Of a DNA stretch of 64,000 nt, positions 32,801-44,780 are shown one piece after another. The position numbers and the translations under genes were made by a program. This stretch comes from Liolophura sinensis. Its lineage: Eukaryota > Mollusca > Polyplacophora > Chitonida > Chitonidae. The stretch spans positions 42,258,984-42,322,983 of the forward strand of contig NC_088300.1 in assembly GCF_032854445.1 (NCBI RefSeq), written 5' to 3'. The notes beneath the pieces were generated by a model. It worked only from the letters and a program-made list of their open reading frames with translations, searched no databases and was not told the DNA's origin. Every line of letters begins with the position of its first letter. Position 1 is the first letter of the stretch.

Positions 32801-35800
32801 ATGGGCAAAATTATTATTATTATTATTAACCATATCATGCAGCTTGCACATACACCCTTCTCGGTTCACGTCCAAACGTCCAAAAGGACCCCAAAAGACT
32901 ATAACACCGCCACGAGGCTATCGTATATGTAAATATTAACATGGCAGCACGAGCTAACCTGTGATGAGCGCGCGCATTAGCAAATAGGAGCACACAGAGT
33001 AAATACATTTGATAATGGGAGACAACTGTGAACAAAGGGGGAGATAACTTTTAAGCGCGATCAAAGCCAATGATAAAATCTGCATGCGTTAATTTAGTAG
33101 TACTCTGTCCCCAGCATTAAAACTATTATAGCTGTGCTATAATTGGTATATGTTATGGTTTGAATTAAAACGCTGGTCTTATTTGTCTTTTTTTTTCTTT
33201 GTTTTTCAGACGACAAGTCATGTGAAGCCTGCAAACAACCGAACACATTTGAAGGTTTAATTGACAACTTCTGTAGAGCCGAATTCGGTGAGTATAAATG
33301 CTGAGGATTCTATTATAGGGGTATGAAGGAAAATGGTGGTGAACAGTTAGCGGCAGTGTGCAAGCAATACTGAATGTCATTCAGTCCACTATCAGGTTAA
33401 CAGATGGAATTATCAAGTGTAGTAATATATATGTAAACCATAGACGAGAATGAGTTGTTCACGGATCACGCTAAATGTTTAATTCGGATTTTTATAGCCG
33501 TATGGAATTTCAGTGGTATTCATCTAAGAGTCATGTCAGGCAATGGTAGGTGGCAGATCTGATAAGGGGGAGACGGTAATGATTACGAGGGCCTGTCTTC
33601 GGGCTAGAAGGGAGGTATTCCTCTCAGCCACCAGCCCTCCACTATAGCACTAACTGGCATGCTGAGACCGAGTACTAACTCTTGAAGACAGGTTTTACAC
33701 GTCAATTTTGTCAGGTTAACATAATAAGAAAACTAATTTATTACGTATGTAGCACTCCGAGCTGGCGACTCACGTCAAACGTAAATATATAGATCTGGAT
33801 TTTTTCAGCTGTATTTCATTTATTTCTTACATTCATTTATTTATAGCGTTCCTGTATTTGGCTTTTCATACGTTGGTTGAGCCAAATCCCCTATCAGTCA
33901 AGGTACAAGTGATCCTGTACAAAATTAGGCGAAGAAAGCTGAACTGGAAGGCTGTATATATAACTCCCAAATTAATCTATTAATCTATTTCTGTCGTAGT
34001 AAAATTCTAACAAATCTATAACACCTCCCCCCTACAACCTCCAGTCAGAGTCAGAGAAATGTCACATATTGGGGTTCCGTGAAAGATGTTTCGTAAATCA
34101 AGTCGAAGGGCAGACGGAGGCAGATTGTTAATATTTGCGTGCTAAATATCAACACTTGGATGTTTGTAAACTGTTTGTAAATAATTATATTTGGACAAAG
34201 CTTTTTGGATGGAGCAAAATGTTAATCTGAAGGTATATGATTGAGTACTGAGTATTGTAGCTTTGTATGTTTAACGTTTGATTGGTAGGCCTATACTGTT
34301 AATTAAGTTACTCCCGGTGAAATGTTGCTCAGACCTCTTCATCTCCTATCGCGCTTGCTTTTACTCTTTCGTTAACTTCCGTAATTCTTAAGCAAATGTT
34401 AATCTGAAGATATACATCCTCAAGATCACTGCAGCTTTGTTCATTCCACTGCTCAGCCGTACGCTTTGGCTGTCTACATATCCGAATAATCTCATCAGTG
34501 AGTGTAACTTAAACTCCAGACGCATAACGTTCCAATTAAGCTTTGTCAGAGCACAAATTGTTCCCTCTTATACTGTGCGATCTCCGCTGGCTGTATTACT
34601 TAACTCTCATGTCTTCCGTGGGTACTTACACAGGTGCTTGCTCTTAACAGCATACAAGTGCCTCTCCCTGGGCCTTAGATTCACCGCATGCAGTCAATAC
34701 ATCCAACCATCACAGGATAGACACATTTTATTTCAGAACAAATTACATCATTTTCCAGCTTAACGCTTTCCCTCTCTCCCTTGTCGCTGTGAACACAAAC
34801 CCTAAGGATTTGTGTCTCGCCAAATGGCTCGCGCCATGACTTGAGTAAACAGCGTATCGAGCCTGTTTACCTGCTCGCTGGCCTCACGTACTAACCCGTG
34901 CTGCCAGTGTCCCTAGTCCTTATTAATATAAATTGTCTGAGCTTAGCATCGGGCAAACCTAAGTCCTTCCCTCTCGATGTACCGGGGACGGCGTCTTTCA
35001 ACTGGCGATAACGTAACTTGTAAACATTGTAATCCGCGCAGTCAGCCCTTCTCATTAATCAGATGGATAATACTAAGAGATAAGACACCCGACTTGTACC
35101 GCGTGCCCATCCCTGAATGAACGATGGCCGTGAACAGTCGATAACAGCCAACCTTTGTCAAGCTGAAAGTCGGATATTGGGTGCGTTTATAAATGTGGAA
35201 CTAAAATGCAGGCCAACATGCAATTCAACTTGGTAGATATACAGTCCTTTGCTTACAGCAATTGGCATATATATACAGTGTGCAGTCTAAGAAGTAATGT
35301 GCTGTATTTACCATAATATTATGCTTTCTGGTGATGCCAGATATTAGATCAGCGTTATGCTGTATCACGAACATCATACCGTAGTACTCCAGCACTACAT
35401 CAGCATTATGCTGTATCACGAACATCATACTCCAGCATTACATCAGCATTACGCTGTATCACGAACATCATACCGTAGTACTCCGTTTCATGCACCACAA
35501 AGGCATTTGGTTGCAACAAAAGAACGAGAACAGGTCTGTCATATATAGCAGTAAGAACGAGCTGTAAAAAGACATTCTGCTATCACTCAGAAAGTTTTTA
35601 AAGTGTACATTATGACGACTAACGTAGGGCTAACCGAATTACTGTCTGTGAGTTGTAATGAAAAACGGTATTAGACCTCCATTTTACTGTATACACTTAG
35701 AGTGAGCCCCATGCGGCCGTATGTATAATTATCCACAACATCCTTTTTTATGAACGGAACCATGTGAATTTAATACCTGTCGCATTAGCTCCCATCATTC

Positions 35801-38800
35801 AAACTTCTTCAACTAAGAAAGTATCATGGAAAAGAATGATGGTTTGTATGTCATTGACTGACGTGTTGCGGTACGCATACAGGTGCAAGGGTGTTTTTAA
35901 CTTTGCTATAGTAATATCTTCTTTCTCTGCAATGGCACTAAGCAACGATGCTATGCCATGCACGGAAATCTGGATTATAAAGAAATTAGACTTGAACCCA
36001 TGAAAAAAACACATATCTAGGTTATTACGTAACTCAGGTAAGTTCTTGGCTGAGTTTTCACTCCTTTCATCGGCACGGTAAATGGGGAACAGGCTAAGGC
36101 TGGAAGGTTCAGATTTAATTTCACGCTATGTCGTTCGTGGACGTCATTCGAAACTGTTGGCATGCTTTCCTGCCAAGCCTCACTAAGTTTGTCAGCGATC
36201 TCTAAATGGGTGAGTGGCAGAATTCGTGAGCCAAGGAATTGGTTAACTGACCATTACTGAATGCCGTCAGCCAGCAGGAAATCAGTGATTGAAGGGCTGT
36301 CTTTGGTAAAGGAAGGCTTGTTAACACCAGTTCGTGTTTACTGAATTATCAAAGGTGGAAAGAGCTTTGTTTACACTTATTCATGTACGGAGTTAAGATT
36401 GCGTTTATTGACTATTTTATGCTTACATAATTCTATCCGTTGTTGAACTGTTGGTGTACACGTTCGATGGGGTTACTGCTTAATTATTTTGGCTATCTTG
36501 TTGCTAGGTATACAAACTGTAGATGGCGCCATATAAAGGCACATATGGGTTGACTGTGCAGTGCGGCAACAGGGGGCCTCCGTCGCCGAAGTGTTTAGCA
36601 CGCCAGTTGGGCGCAATGACCGAGGACCCTCTCACCAATGCGGTCCCTGATAGTTCAAGTCCAGCTCATGCTGACTTCCTCTCTGGTCGTACGTGGGAAG
36701 GCCTGCGGCAACCTGCGCATGGTAGTGGGTTTCCCGTAGTCTATGTCCGGTTTCCTCCCACCACAATGCTGGCTGCCGTCGAAGACGTGGAATATTCATA
36801 AATACGGCGTAAAACACAAATGAAACAAATATATAAAAATAAACAGTGTAGCAACCACATTACAAGAAAAGATCATAACATCGCAGGATTGTCCTCTTAA
36901 AGCCTTACAAAATCGATGACATTCATGTGTTCTATGCCAACTGTCCCTGCTTTTATCTGTGTGTGGTTTAGCAATGGTTGAATCTGACTTGAAAGGCGAT
37001 GTTGCATTTGAAGTTAAAGTGCGGTTGAAATGTATTTTTGTTGCCATACGACATTGATACCACATTGAAGCCAAGCCAAAAGTTACTCGCATTCTGTCAC
37101 TGTTCGACATTTTTGTCTGCGGCTTTGGAACTAAATACAGATTATTGCCTTGATCAACGATCGTATTGTTGATATCACTGAAAGTGGCTGACTGTTCAAG
37201 TGTCTCTTTTGTGAGGCGCAAAAATGCCTTGTATTTTAAGTTTCTCGGTTTTTGTTGTAATAATCCATTCACTGATAGATGACATGGAATATACATTAAC
37301 GACATGCATGATATATTTTCTTATAACTAATTACATTTCTCATAAAATTTTTTTTCTATTTTGTTTTGTTAGTTAAATTGGACGTGCTTTGTATAGGAGT
37401 TTTCGTAGCGATCCAAACCATTCTCAAACAGAGCTAGCCTTAGCAGCTCTTTTGTCATTAGTTTTATCTCACGGTTTCTTTCGTTTGACAGTTTGCAGAT
37501 TTCTCTCAGTGTGTGACAGACAGATAGCTTGAGGTAGTTCAATGTGTGACAGACTGTTAGTTTGATGTTCATGTATGAGGTAACCCAATATGCAGATAAC
37601 TGTTTATGACATATGTCTGATGATAGAAAAGGAAATGTTAGTGACAATTGCAGCTTGTAATACATTGTGAATAGCTTATCAAGTTTCTTGCAGATTGTGA
37701 GCGCAGAAAACTGAACACGTGACGGTATACAACGAAGTCGTATACGAAACTTGTCTTTGTTGGTTTTCTCGACTCGTTCAGCGTGCCTAATAAGGTATAT
37801 CCATTAAAGTCCATTAAAGCTAATTAAATTAGACATACAGTGCGCTAATTTTAACGAAGAGTTTACTAACTGAAAAATAGCAGAAGACAGTCATGTGGAG
37901 TACAACTGCTATTTTTTCAGATGTGGGAAAAACTTCAACAGAATGTCCAAAAAAACCTGAGAAGTCTGTATTTGAAATAGTAGTTAAAAACTATCTTTAA
38001 AACGTTGCACAGCAGCTGAGTGTTTTACAAGTTTTGTAGTTTTTATCATCCATTAGGCCTACTTGGTTTTTAAATTTATGTGTTTTGTTTCAAGCAAGCA
38101 ACATACTGTGCGTGAATCACTTTCGTTTTCATTCCGTTTACATCAAACCATGGCGAGTTCCTGTTGAGTTATATCATGCTTTAACCCTTCGTGAAGATTC
38201 ACGCCCGATCTTGAACATTCCAAAGTATGTCTCTGTTGAAACGATGAAAATGAACATGGCCAGGGCGTAAATTACGCGACTGCGGGTCATTTCCGACCAT
38301 TAGTCGTGTTAAAGACCTGATGCAGTTTATCAGTGGATGTCAGAACGGCCACAACCTTTACCTCTCGTCGCCCGGTTAGACACAAGCTTCCCTCTATTAA
38401 CAACAAGCCAACCTTAGCAGAGAGAGACCTAAGCTTTCAGACCCCGTATCATAAATCATCGCACTTTGTACTGACTAGCTAATTCATTAACAAACCCGTC
38501 AAGATCGGGGCAGGTCTGACTGTCTAAGCGAGAGCCGCATCTCTCGTAACGATGAGCTGGTTTCTCAGCAGGTTTCAGCCACCATCGCAGCCAACAGCCG
38601 ACTGTAACTGGCTTTAACCTGTATCCTCCACAGAAAGAAAAAAAGGGCGATCAGCACTTCGTGCCATGCATCGTCTCGCCAAACTTTTTTTTCTTTATAA
38701 ATACCCATTCCGCATAGATAACTCTTTCTGCTGGTTTTGTAAACAGAGAGTTAGTGCATGAAGCATTATATGAAGGTTGACCATTTGACCTGAAGAACGT

Positions 38801-41800
38801 TTTCTTTATTGACGTGTATATATATTGGTATATAGGACAGCGACTGTAATTTATTGCGTTTGATGAACGCAAAAATTAATTGCATATCTCAAACAGAGCA
38901 AGCTCCTTGTAATTATTAAAAGTTTTTAAATTGGTGATACAGCGTTAATGCTGTCGCTGTTTATTTGCCAAAATATGCATCCAGAATAAAGTATTAGATA
39001 CCAAGATGTAACTGCAAAAACACCACTCGTTTGTTCACGCTGCTTGTTAGGAAATGTTGTGTTTTACACTCAATCCCAGATAAGCCGTAGTGTACTTTAT
39101 ATATACTCCTGTATGCAAAGATTGGTGTGTACTGAAACACCGTGTGAGCATTAAAGTGTATGTGTCGCGTGTTTTTCTTGGTTGATCAGCTTAGAGGGAA
39201 TATGTTATGTAGGTATGTGTCACGTGACAATAAATGCGATCGTCAGCTAGCCATTACCTGTGTATACAGGTGTACAAAAAAGATGCAAAAGGCCTTTGTT
39301 TCTTTTCCCACAATATTGTTTCCATGTTAGATTGTTTGATACATACTGCAGGTTTTGACCAAGACATCTGTTAAAACCATATGACGCCAGCCGTGGAATT
39401 GTACACGGCGTAGGGATATAGCGTTTGTCGGCTGTGGGTGAGTGTTAGATGACATGTGTGACATAGCGAACTGACTCCTCCTTCAAAAACAGCAGGCAAA
39501 TGGCTGAAAACAGTTGAACTGGCATGAAGATGTGGAGAGAACCAAACAGTTCTATTTTAAGTCGACTCGATTAGTGTATTATCTACTATTATGATGAATG
39601 AGGTGCCGAAAGCAAGCCTTGAAGCCGTAATGGGAAATAGCGCTCTGTCAGTGTATGGAATCTCTGACAAACGAGAGGCGTTGGAGAAAAACAAAAATTA
39701 CATTACGTATCTAGCCTGGCTCATAACCACTGGAGGCTTTGTTGTTGTACAATGGAGACAAGGATCTGTCTTTATTCTACATTTAGGGCAAACAGAATAT
39801 TCGCAGTTTTGACTCTGCGAATTCTAGCAGAGTATGGATATTCTTGTTCTCTTCTTATTCTTGTATGGATAGAGATGAACCGAAGTATCCTACATGCGTT
39901 CATACTGATCATGTGATTAATAAATCTCATATGAAAAAATATATATACATGTTCACGCTTTGTTTCTTCAATTTTGCCATGAATCTTTACAGCACACTTT
40001 TTGTCAGACGTGGCGGGGTTTCACCAGTTATCATTTTTAAACCATTTCTGCTAACGTTATGATCCAAGAGGATAAATAAGTTTGTACTATTTAAGCTTTT
40101 ACAGTTAGAATAACACCTTATCTGGTGTAAATTGAAAACAGGCCGGATTTTACCGTTGCAAGTGAACATTTAGCAACTATCACTGTCGCCGCTGCTCTGG
40201 CTTCACTCTTTATTCTACATAAGTGTTTTATATTGCATTCCTGTATAATGTAGGATTCTGCAGGTGGTCTAAGACTCCCCGAGGTGTGGTCACTTTTCAT
40301 TCTTTTTGTGCTACTATTTACAAAGCGTGATGGCAACACAGCATTTGAGTAATTCTAGACCAGTGACGTCTAATAAATTGTAATTAACATCTTTGCATTT
40401 TTTAAGAACTAAATCTGCTTAAGTCATGTTGTTATAGAGGGTGTGTAAGCTACTATTTTCAACCATTTACTTGAATAGTTAGAAGGAAAGCTTGACTGAG
40501 ATATACTGACAAGAGGCCGGACTTACGTGTTACCATTTGCCAACTGTCACAGTGTCGTCGCTGCTGTGGTTTAACTCGCTATGCTGTGGGATTTTTATTA
40601 TATAGTGTGCCCGTAACGTTCAGAGTTTATTTCACAGTCTGTTGTATGCCGATGGAGGCTGTTTACGTATCTCATTGCACGGTATTACCACCGTTAATGT
40701 TTATATGAATATTATCAGTATTAAATAAAACATCACTGCGATACATCATTGGTTGAAATATGAGTTGCTGCTGGACATGATGTATTGTGCAATTTGGAAC
40801 CTTAACTTTGAATGTATTGTACAACTAGATAATCGAATTAGTTGAAAAATGTGGCTGAACAATTTATCAACCATCATTCCGTTTACATAAATCTAAAATA
40901 TGGACTGTATATTATTACTACATAATCGTATTTAATCAAAACTGTGTATTTAGTAGGATTATTGAACTATGCGTGCATTTTCAAATAATACAACTATTGA
41001 TAAGCACGAAACTTATCAGCAGCCTTATCCTTGGGTGTATTAAAAGGTAAATGCTTTGTGGTTTGCACAATGTCAGGTCAGCGGCAAATCGAAACAAACT
41101 TCCCCGTTACAGAAGGATTCTTTTAATAATAGATAAAATGCGATTTTATAAAAGAACCAATCATCAATATACACTTTCGTGAATGGGTTAGTGAACTAGA
41201 TTGTTGATCCTGTCTGATTTAAAACGAAAGACAACAAATACTATAACCTAAGTTATTGCGGACAAGGGGTGTAAATGGACCTGTGTGGTAAGTCCAATTT
41301 GTGGCTGACGTGCTTATTAACTGACTTTAAATCTGAAATTCATGAGGCACCTCGTGATTCGCCATATTAGAGAAACAATTCGCGCCTGATTGGATAAATC
41401 TGATAACATGGCGGCGCTTTCGATTTTCTCGATGCACAGGTTTGCGTTTAATGTGGTCTCGTGTTATCCTTTCTTTTAACAACACAAACGGAGCAAACCT
41501 CCACCAGGCCGTGTCTTAGTACAAACGATTGAATCGCCATAAACTTAGTGCACTATTCTATTCACCGAATGACCCGTTGTGGTCATGTCGTATGTGTGAA
41601 AGGATGACAATAGTATGTGAATGTTATAATTAAAAATAAAATGGAGTTTTTGCCCGATACATTTACATTGGCAAATGGCAGCGACATGATTGCACGAAAA
41701 ACGTTGACGCTTTCATTTGCCATGTTGTTATATAATCAATAACAACACGGTTCTGCTGGTTGAGTAGCAGTGGAATATACAAGCACTCCCGTATAAATTG

Positions 41801-43852
41801 CTATAAAAGGTGTGGTATGCGACTCTGGTGATTGCGAATGGATTAGGACTGAATACAGGTAAATGGGCATGTAGTAACCCCTTTGGAAAAAAAAACAACA
41901 ACGATGAAACCAAATATTAAAATGTTAGTTTGGAGGCAGGAGCCAGTGTTGAACCGCAAAGTTCCACCTATTAGAACGCATAACTGTCGTCTCCTGTTGA
42001 CTTGACCCCAGACAGACCGTTTGAGGGAAACACGGCCTAAAATACACGCACTACTTCCACTGGAGCAACAGACAGATTGTTTTGAGATGCTGTGCAGTTT
42101 GACACGAGTCTACATATGTACCTGACAAGTGGGAAGACATTTATAGCAACTTACTAGCTAGAAATGTCAAACACGAGCCTCTTTGTTTTGGCACTCTAAT
42201 TCTGTTGATAATTGTTATTCTGCCATGTGCTGTTCGTCTACCGGCCACACTTGTCATGCTGTCTGTTTGTGTGTTCTTGGTCCACCTGGCCAGCCGACAC
42301 GGCCGCTCGCCCCCACCCCCTGCCCGACCGCCAAACACCTCCAGCCAGCCAGCACACACGTCTGATAACGTCGCTCTCCACCAATTCTCTCTTAAACCAT
42401 CTGACACCTTGGCACAAGTTTCCTATACAACGAGGCATCTCTTTACCGTCAGTCGGGTGCTCAGACGCTCACGAAATCTAACACCTTTAGTGTTCAAAGG
42501 GTATGCAACATGTTGTGCAAGGTTTCCAAGAGAATGTCATTTAATATGCTTTATATACACCCTGTCGATAGCTTCCGTCACTGTTAGCAAAGAACTAGCT
42601 CGATCGAGACGATAGTACAGCGAAGGATATTGGTCAGTTAATGTGCATTAGTGCCCTTGTTGAGCAATAGAATGTTTTGGTGTGAAGTGTTAGAGAAATG
42701 TTCGCGTCACTTTTAATTACAGTTACTTTCTTTCACGATGAGCTTTCATATTAGTTGCCGGTGTGCTTTATGTGAAAAGGCAAAGCATTTTAACAACACA
42801 TATGGCAAACATCGGTATTCTTGTAAACTGACCTTCAGGCCATTTGAAGTAACTATTGCGAGTGCTTTTACTATTCCTCTTTTTTCACCATGAAATTTAT
42901 CTGTTAGCATGTAGAGCGTTCCTTCTACATGTAGGTAGACGGGAGTTGATTTTGTGACTCCTCCTTGGGTTCAACCAGTCTTGTGCGCTCAATGTATGTA
43001 CGCCATACAGGCATTCTGTTCCATTTCATTTATACGGTGTTCAGATACCTGAAATTAATTTTCACTCATATAACCTGGTGAAAGACGGCTGGGATAAACG
43101 GTCGAGTTTTTCTGTAGGTCTTAACATGGCCTGTTCCCTTCAAGGTATATGTTGTGTTTTACTCAGATAGATATGTACCTTGTCGTTATGTAAGATGCGA
43201 ATAAACAGCCGAATTTTTATTAAAATAAATAATATTCGTACAGTTTTCTCTACATGTGGGGAGAGTTAGTACTTATGCTATATTAAATGTGGTTTCACTT
43301 TAACACAGGTACTGTTAACCAGTCAGTTTTTCAGAAAGATATTCATTTGTTCCAAGAAGAGCAAAAAGACAGATTTATGAATTAAAATAATATTATTAAC
43401 TGCATATTTATGGTTTTCTGCTTGTTTGTTTCACAGTGCTAAAAATGAAGATTCGTAAAGTGAAACCAACAAAAGGATATAAGAAGCTTTATTTCAAGAA
43501 GAAGAAAAAGTTTTTCAAAAAGGGAAACCTGAAAAAGAAGGAAGTTAAAAAAATGATCGCTTACATAAAGAACGGAGACAGATGCGAATGTTCGCAGGCC
43601 CAAAAAGGCAAGCAGTATTATATTATAATGGGTGTTCGCTCCGCCGATGGCATGTACCTTATCACATACATGAACGTCTGGCAGAAGAAAGACAAGGAAT
43701 TCAAGCGGGCTATACGAGCTATGAGGAAGGGCAACGTCTGTGTTGGTGGAGTCAAAGCTCTCGAAGCCCGTTCGTCGAGTACAGTGAAGGCATCGCGGAA
43801 ACGACGGAAAAATAAGAAAACTAGCCTGAGAACGAGCCTGAATTTACCCTAA
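23266..43852 (+). CDS. secreted frizzled-related protein, sFRP1/2/5 type (three exons, complete)
   Basis: Secreted Wnt-binding modulator. Exons 23266-23803, 33210-33287 and 43437-43852 join in phase 1 each time to 343 residues. A hydrophobic stretch at residues 16-31 fits a signal peptide or anchor. The frizzled cysteine-rich domain spans about residues 58-171 with the expected ten cysteines (61, 71, 108, 117, 124, 132, 136, 143, 160, 170). The netrin-like domain spans about 184-307 with six cysteines (184, 187, 201, 255, 257, 307) and a lysine-rich stretch at 216-245, as in sFRP1. The lysine/arginine-rich tail (325-333) may bind heparan sulfate. With a CRD plus NTR and no seven-helix region, it is not a Frizzled receptor. 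The three-exon layout (CRD, short exon, NTR) matches sFRP1/2/5. Introns are about 9.4 and 10.1 kb. ATG at 23266 has A at -3. The paralogue (1, 2 or 5) cannot be set. Confidence 0.95.
23846..24520. repeat. minisatellite with 80-bp period (two ~40-bp half-units)
   Basis: The phrase ttatggatatccattgattg recurs at 23981, 24061, 24141 and 24221, exactly 80 bp apart. It alternates with a related half-unit tgtatatccactcattgacc. More diverged copies continue on both sides. It begins about 40 bp after the sFRP exon 1 donor. Confidence 0.92.
28366..28457. repeat. 46-bp tandem duplication
   Basis: Two adjacent copies starting tttattgagattaagata (28366-28411 and 28412-28457) differ at a few bases. Confidence 0.9.
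28930..29340. repeat. diverged tandem repeat, unit about 125 bp
   Basis: About three copies share, in order, the words acaccttgagt, gacattttaca, aactgatcaataaa, gtaagtta and aaaaacaatt. Confidence 0.75.
29568..31569 (-). pseudogene. decayed DIRS/Ngaro-type YR retrotransposon: RT then tyrosine recombinase, RNase H missing
   Basis: Reads on the minus strand in several frames. From 31569 come NGLSNGFHLG, then GPYSPQPF and SPLGV, then after a frameshift near 31160 GKFRLIHDIS. The RT palm follows: KTDIED (about 30980-30998), another shift near 30945, DRCLPM, SSCKIFE and the catalytic LIDDFIFI (about 30786-30808). Next are the thumb-region ELQSLLSYLNF, PGRAFLRR (about 30475-30495) and EDWLTWLNSFNGKS. 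The frame then jumps near 30330 straight to the recombinase: ICSHISAIDFIHK, DIRLPIT, FLRIGEIT (box-I Arg, about 30030-30055), CPVRGLRTY, GHSFRIG (His and Arg, 29679-29699), LGRW and QYIR (Tyr, about 29590). So all four recombinase residues R-H-R-Y survive, but an in-frame TAG at 29702-29700 and several shifts make it dead. The order RT then YR is that of DIRS-like elements. It is antisense in sFRP intron 1. Confidence 0.85.
31570..32246. other. stretch between the SGNH-like frame and the RT remnant
   Basis: No recognisable domain. If the two fragments are one element, this is degraded internal sequence. Confidence 0.4.
32247..32708 (-). pseudogene. SGNH-hydrolase-like reading frame, probably transposon-derived
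   Basis: An open frame of about 153 codons runs from 32708 to TGA at 32249-32247. It contains DFFRVPGGTV, then VFLQQGHSDLTNGG (in the place of the G-x-N-D block, with Ser for Asn), then VVFWHYCGF and TSDGVHLN, which fits the block-V D-x-x-H, then KYARSMRR. This pattern resembles SGNH hydrolase-like domains I associate with mollusc transposable elements. It has no clear start and the Ser for Asn change argues against activity. It lies on the same strand and about 680 bp upstream of the YR retrotransposon remnant, so may belong to the same element. Confidence 0.55.
33210..33287 (+). CDS. sFRP exon 2 (start of netrin-like domain)
   Basis: 78 nt between gtttttcag and gtgagt, phase 1 to 1. Encodes DDKSCEACKQPNTFEGL and IDNFCRAEF, matching the CxxC and C-A/S-E-F of sFRP netrin domains. 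Confidence 0.93.
35350..35482. repeat. short tandem triplicate
   Basis: Three copies of a unit of about 46-55 bp built around gctgtatcacgaacatcata, the middle one shortened. Confidence 0.85.
36559..36855 (+). mobile_element. full-length tRNA-headed SINE
   Basis: Element at about 36571-36843. The head gggggcctccgtcgccgaag is tRNA-like and the B box reads agttcaagtcc. The body shares gcgcaatgaccgaggaccct, gtgggtttccc and cctcccaccacaatgctggc with the family. The 3' end is tacggcgtaaaacac. Imperfect 12-bp duplications flank it: cagtgcggcaac at 36559-36570 and cagtgtagcaac at 36844-36855. Confidence 0.88.
40090..40600. repeat. diverged direct repeat, ~110 bp copies at 40.1 and 40.5 kb
   Basis: Copies at about 40090-40205 and 40475-40580 share agttagaa, aggccgga, caact-tcac-gt and cgctgct-tgg in the same order. 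Confidence 0.5.
43437..43852 (+). CDS. sFRP exon 3 (netrin-like domain)
   Basis: 416 nt after tttcacag. Starts VLKMKIRKVK and includes a lysine-rich run, AYIKNGDRCECSQ, YYIIMGV, WQKKDKEFKRAIRAMRKG and a basic tail, then TAA at 43850-43852. Confidence 0.96.
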
Positions 43853-44780
43853 TTACCTATTTAAAGAGACAAACTTAACGCAGAGACCAGGGAAAGTGCT
43901 ATTCCAACTCAACTCTTGACAGTGTGTATCTGTATCTTACTCACTCGAGCAGTGTAGCTGGTACAATTGATGATCATTATCAGCACGTGTGGGGAACAAC
44001 TATAGACGGGAAGACAAAACAGTCTTTTCAAGCCGCTCAACGCTTGCATCGGGTTTCCAGGAGGTGGAGTTTTGGAGTTACAGTGAAGAAAGCACTTTGT
44101 GCATTTATTTCATGGTATCATCCTCACACTGGCAAAGGGTAAATCGACAATCCAGACACACCGCGCATCCCACTATGAGAAAGTGGCTCTCAAGATCAGC
44201 ACACGCTTGTAGGAAGGATAACCAGACGCTTCTGACTGACAATCTTAAAGAACGCTCCCTACCATTTCTGTTTTGCACCCTACTCCGTAGTTCCTTTGAC
44301 TCTTCTCAGAAGGATGTATTAAAATCGTAATTAGGCTTTAATGATGAGACAAAATTCACATTTGTAGCATATTTCTGTATCAAAGAGTATAGCACAGTAT
44401 GGATTATTCATGATCACATCTGTTTTATTTTGAAATTTGAGTAGTGTCTAGACCTGTGATTGAAATGGACAGAGTTTACTGCATGATTGTATGGATTCAA
44501 AGGAATGAAGAGAGGAAGCGAAGAAGTAATGTTGAAGAACCTGTTGCATTTAAATTGTGATTCAGTTTCAAGCTGGGGTATGATTTGTCTTGTTCTATGA
44601 CATGTAATATATGTGAATTACGCCGTAGGAAAAGCGATCTGTATATAGCTTGACGATGAACTGTTAATTGGGGGCCTGTAAGAAGCGCAGTCTTGGGTGT
44701 GTTCCAGTCTACTCCTGTTTTGGATACAGTGAAAGCGTGGCCTGATCATTAATAATAAACAGCAAGATAGGAGTGCAGAA
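43853..44780 (+). other. probable sFRP 3' UTR
   Basis: Non-coding sequence up to AATAAA at 44754-44759. Another AATAAA at 45364-45369 is an alternative end. Inferred from signals only. Confidence 0.45.
44754..44759 (+). promoter_or_regulatory. candidate polyadenylation signal for sFRP
   Basis: Canonical AATAAA about 900 nt after the sFRP stop. Confidence 0.4.

Larger units (their letters stand above)
23804..33209 (+). other. sFRP intron 1
   Basis: 9.4-kb intron. Contents: an 80-bp-period minisatellite at its start, plain AT-rich DNA to about 28.3 kb, two short tandem arrays at 28.4 and 28.9-29.3 kb, then an antisense YR retrotransposon remnant and an SGNH-like frame at 29.6-32.7 kb. A higher-GC block at about 26830-27200 has no recognised identity. 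Confidence 0.8.
33288..43436 (+). other. sFRP intron 2
   Basis: 10.1-kb intron, AT-rich. Contains a tandem array at about 35350-35482, a SINE at 36.6 kb and a diverged direct repeat (40.1 versus 40.5 kb). No exon was recognised; the 169-codon open frame at 37305-36796 (minus) shows no resemblance to any family I know. Confidence 0.75.

Noticed and set aside
36796-37305. 169-codon minus-strand open frame in sFRP intron 2
   Set aside because: No recognisable motif, no splice context, and its end runs next to a SINE; AT-rich composition like the rest of the intron.
42141-42615. Overlapping frames rich in proline on both strands
   Set aside because: They reflect a local C-rich stretch; no homology and no splice structure.
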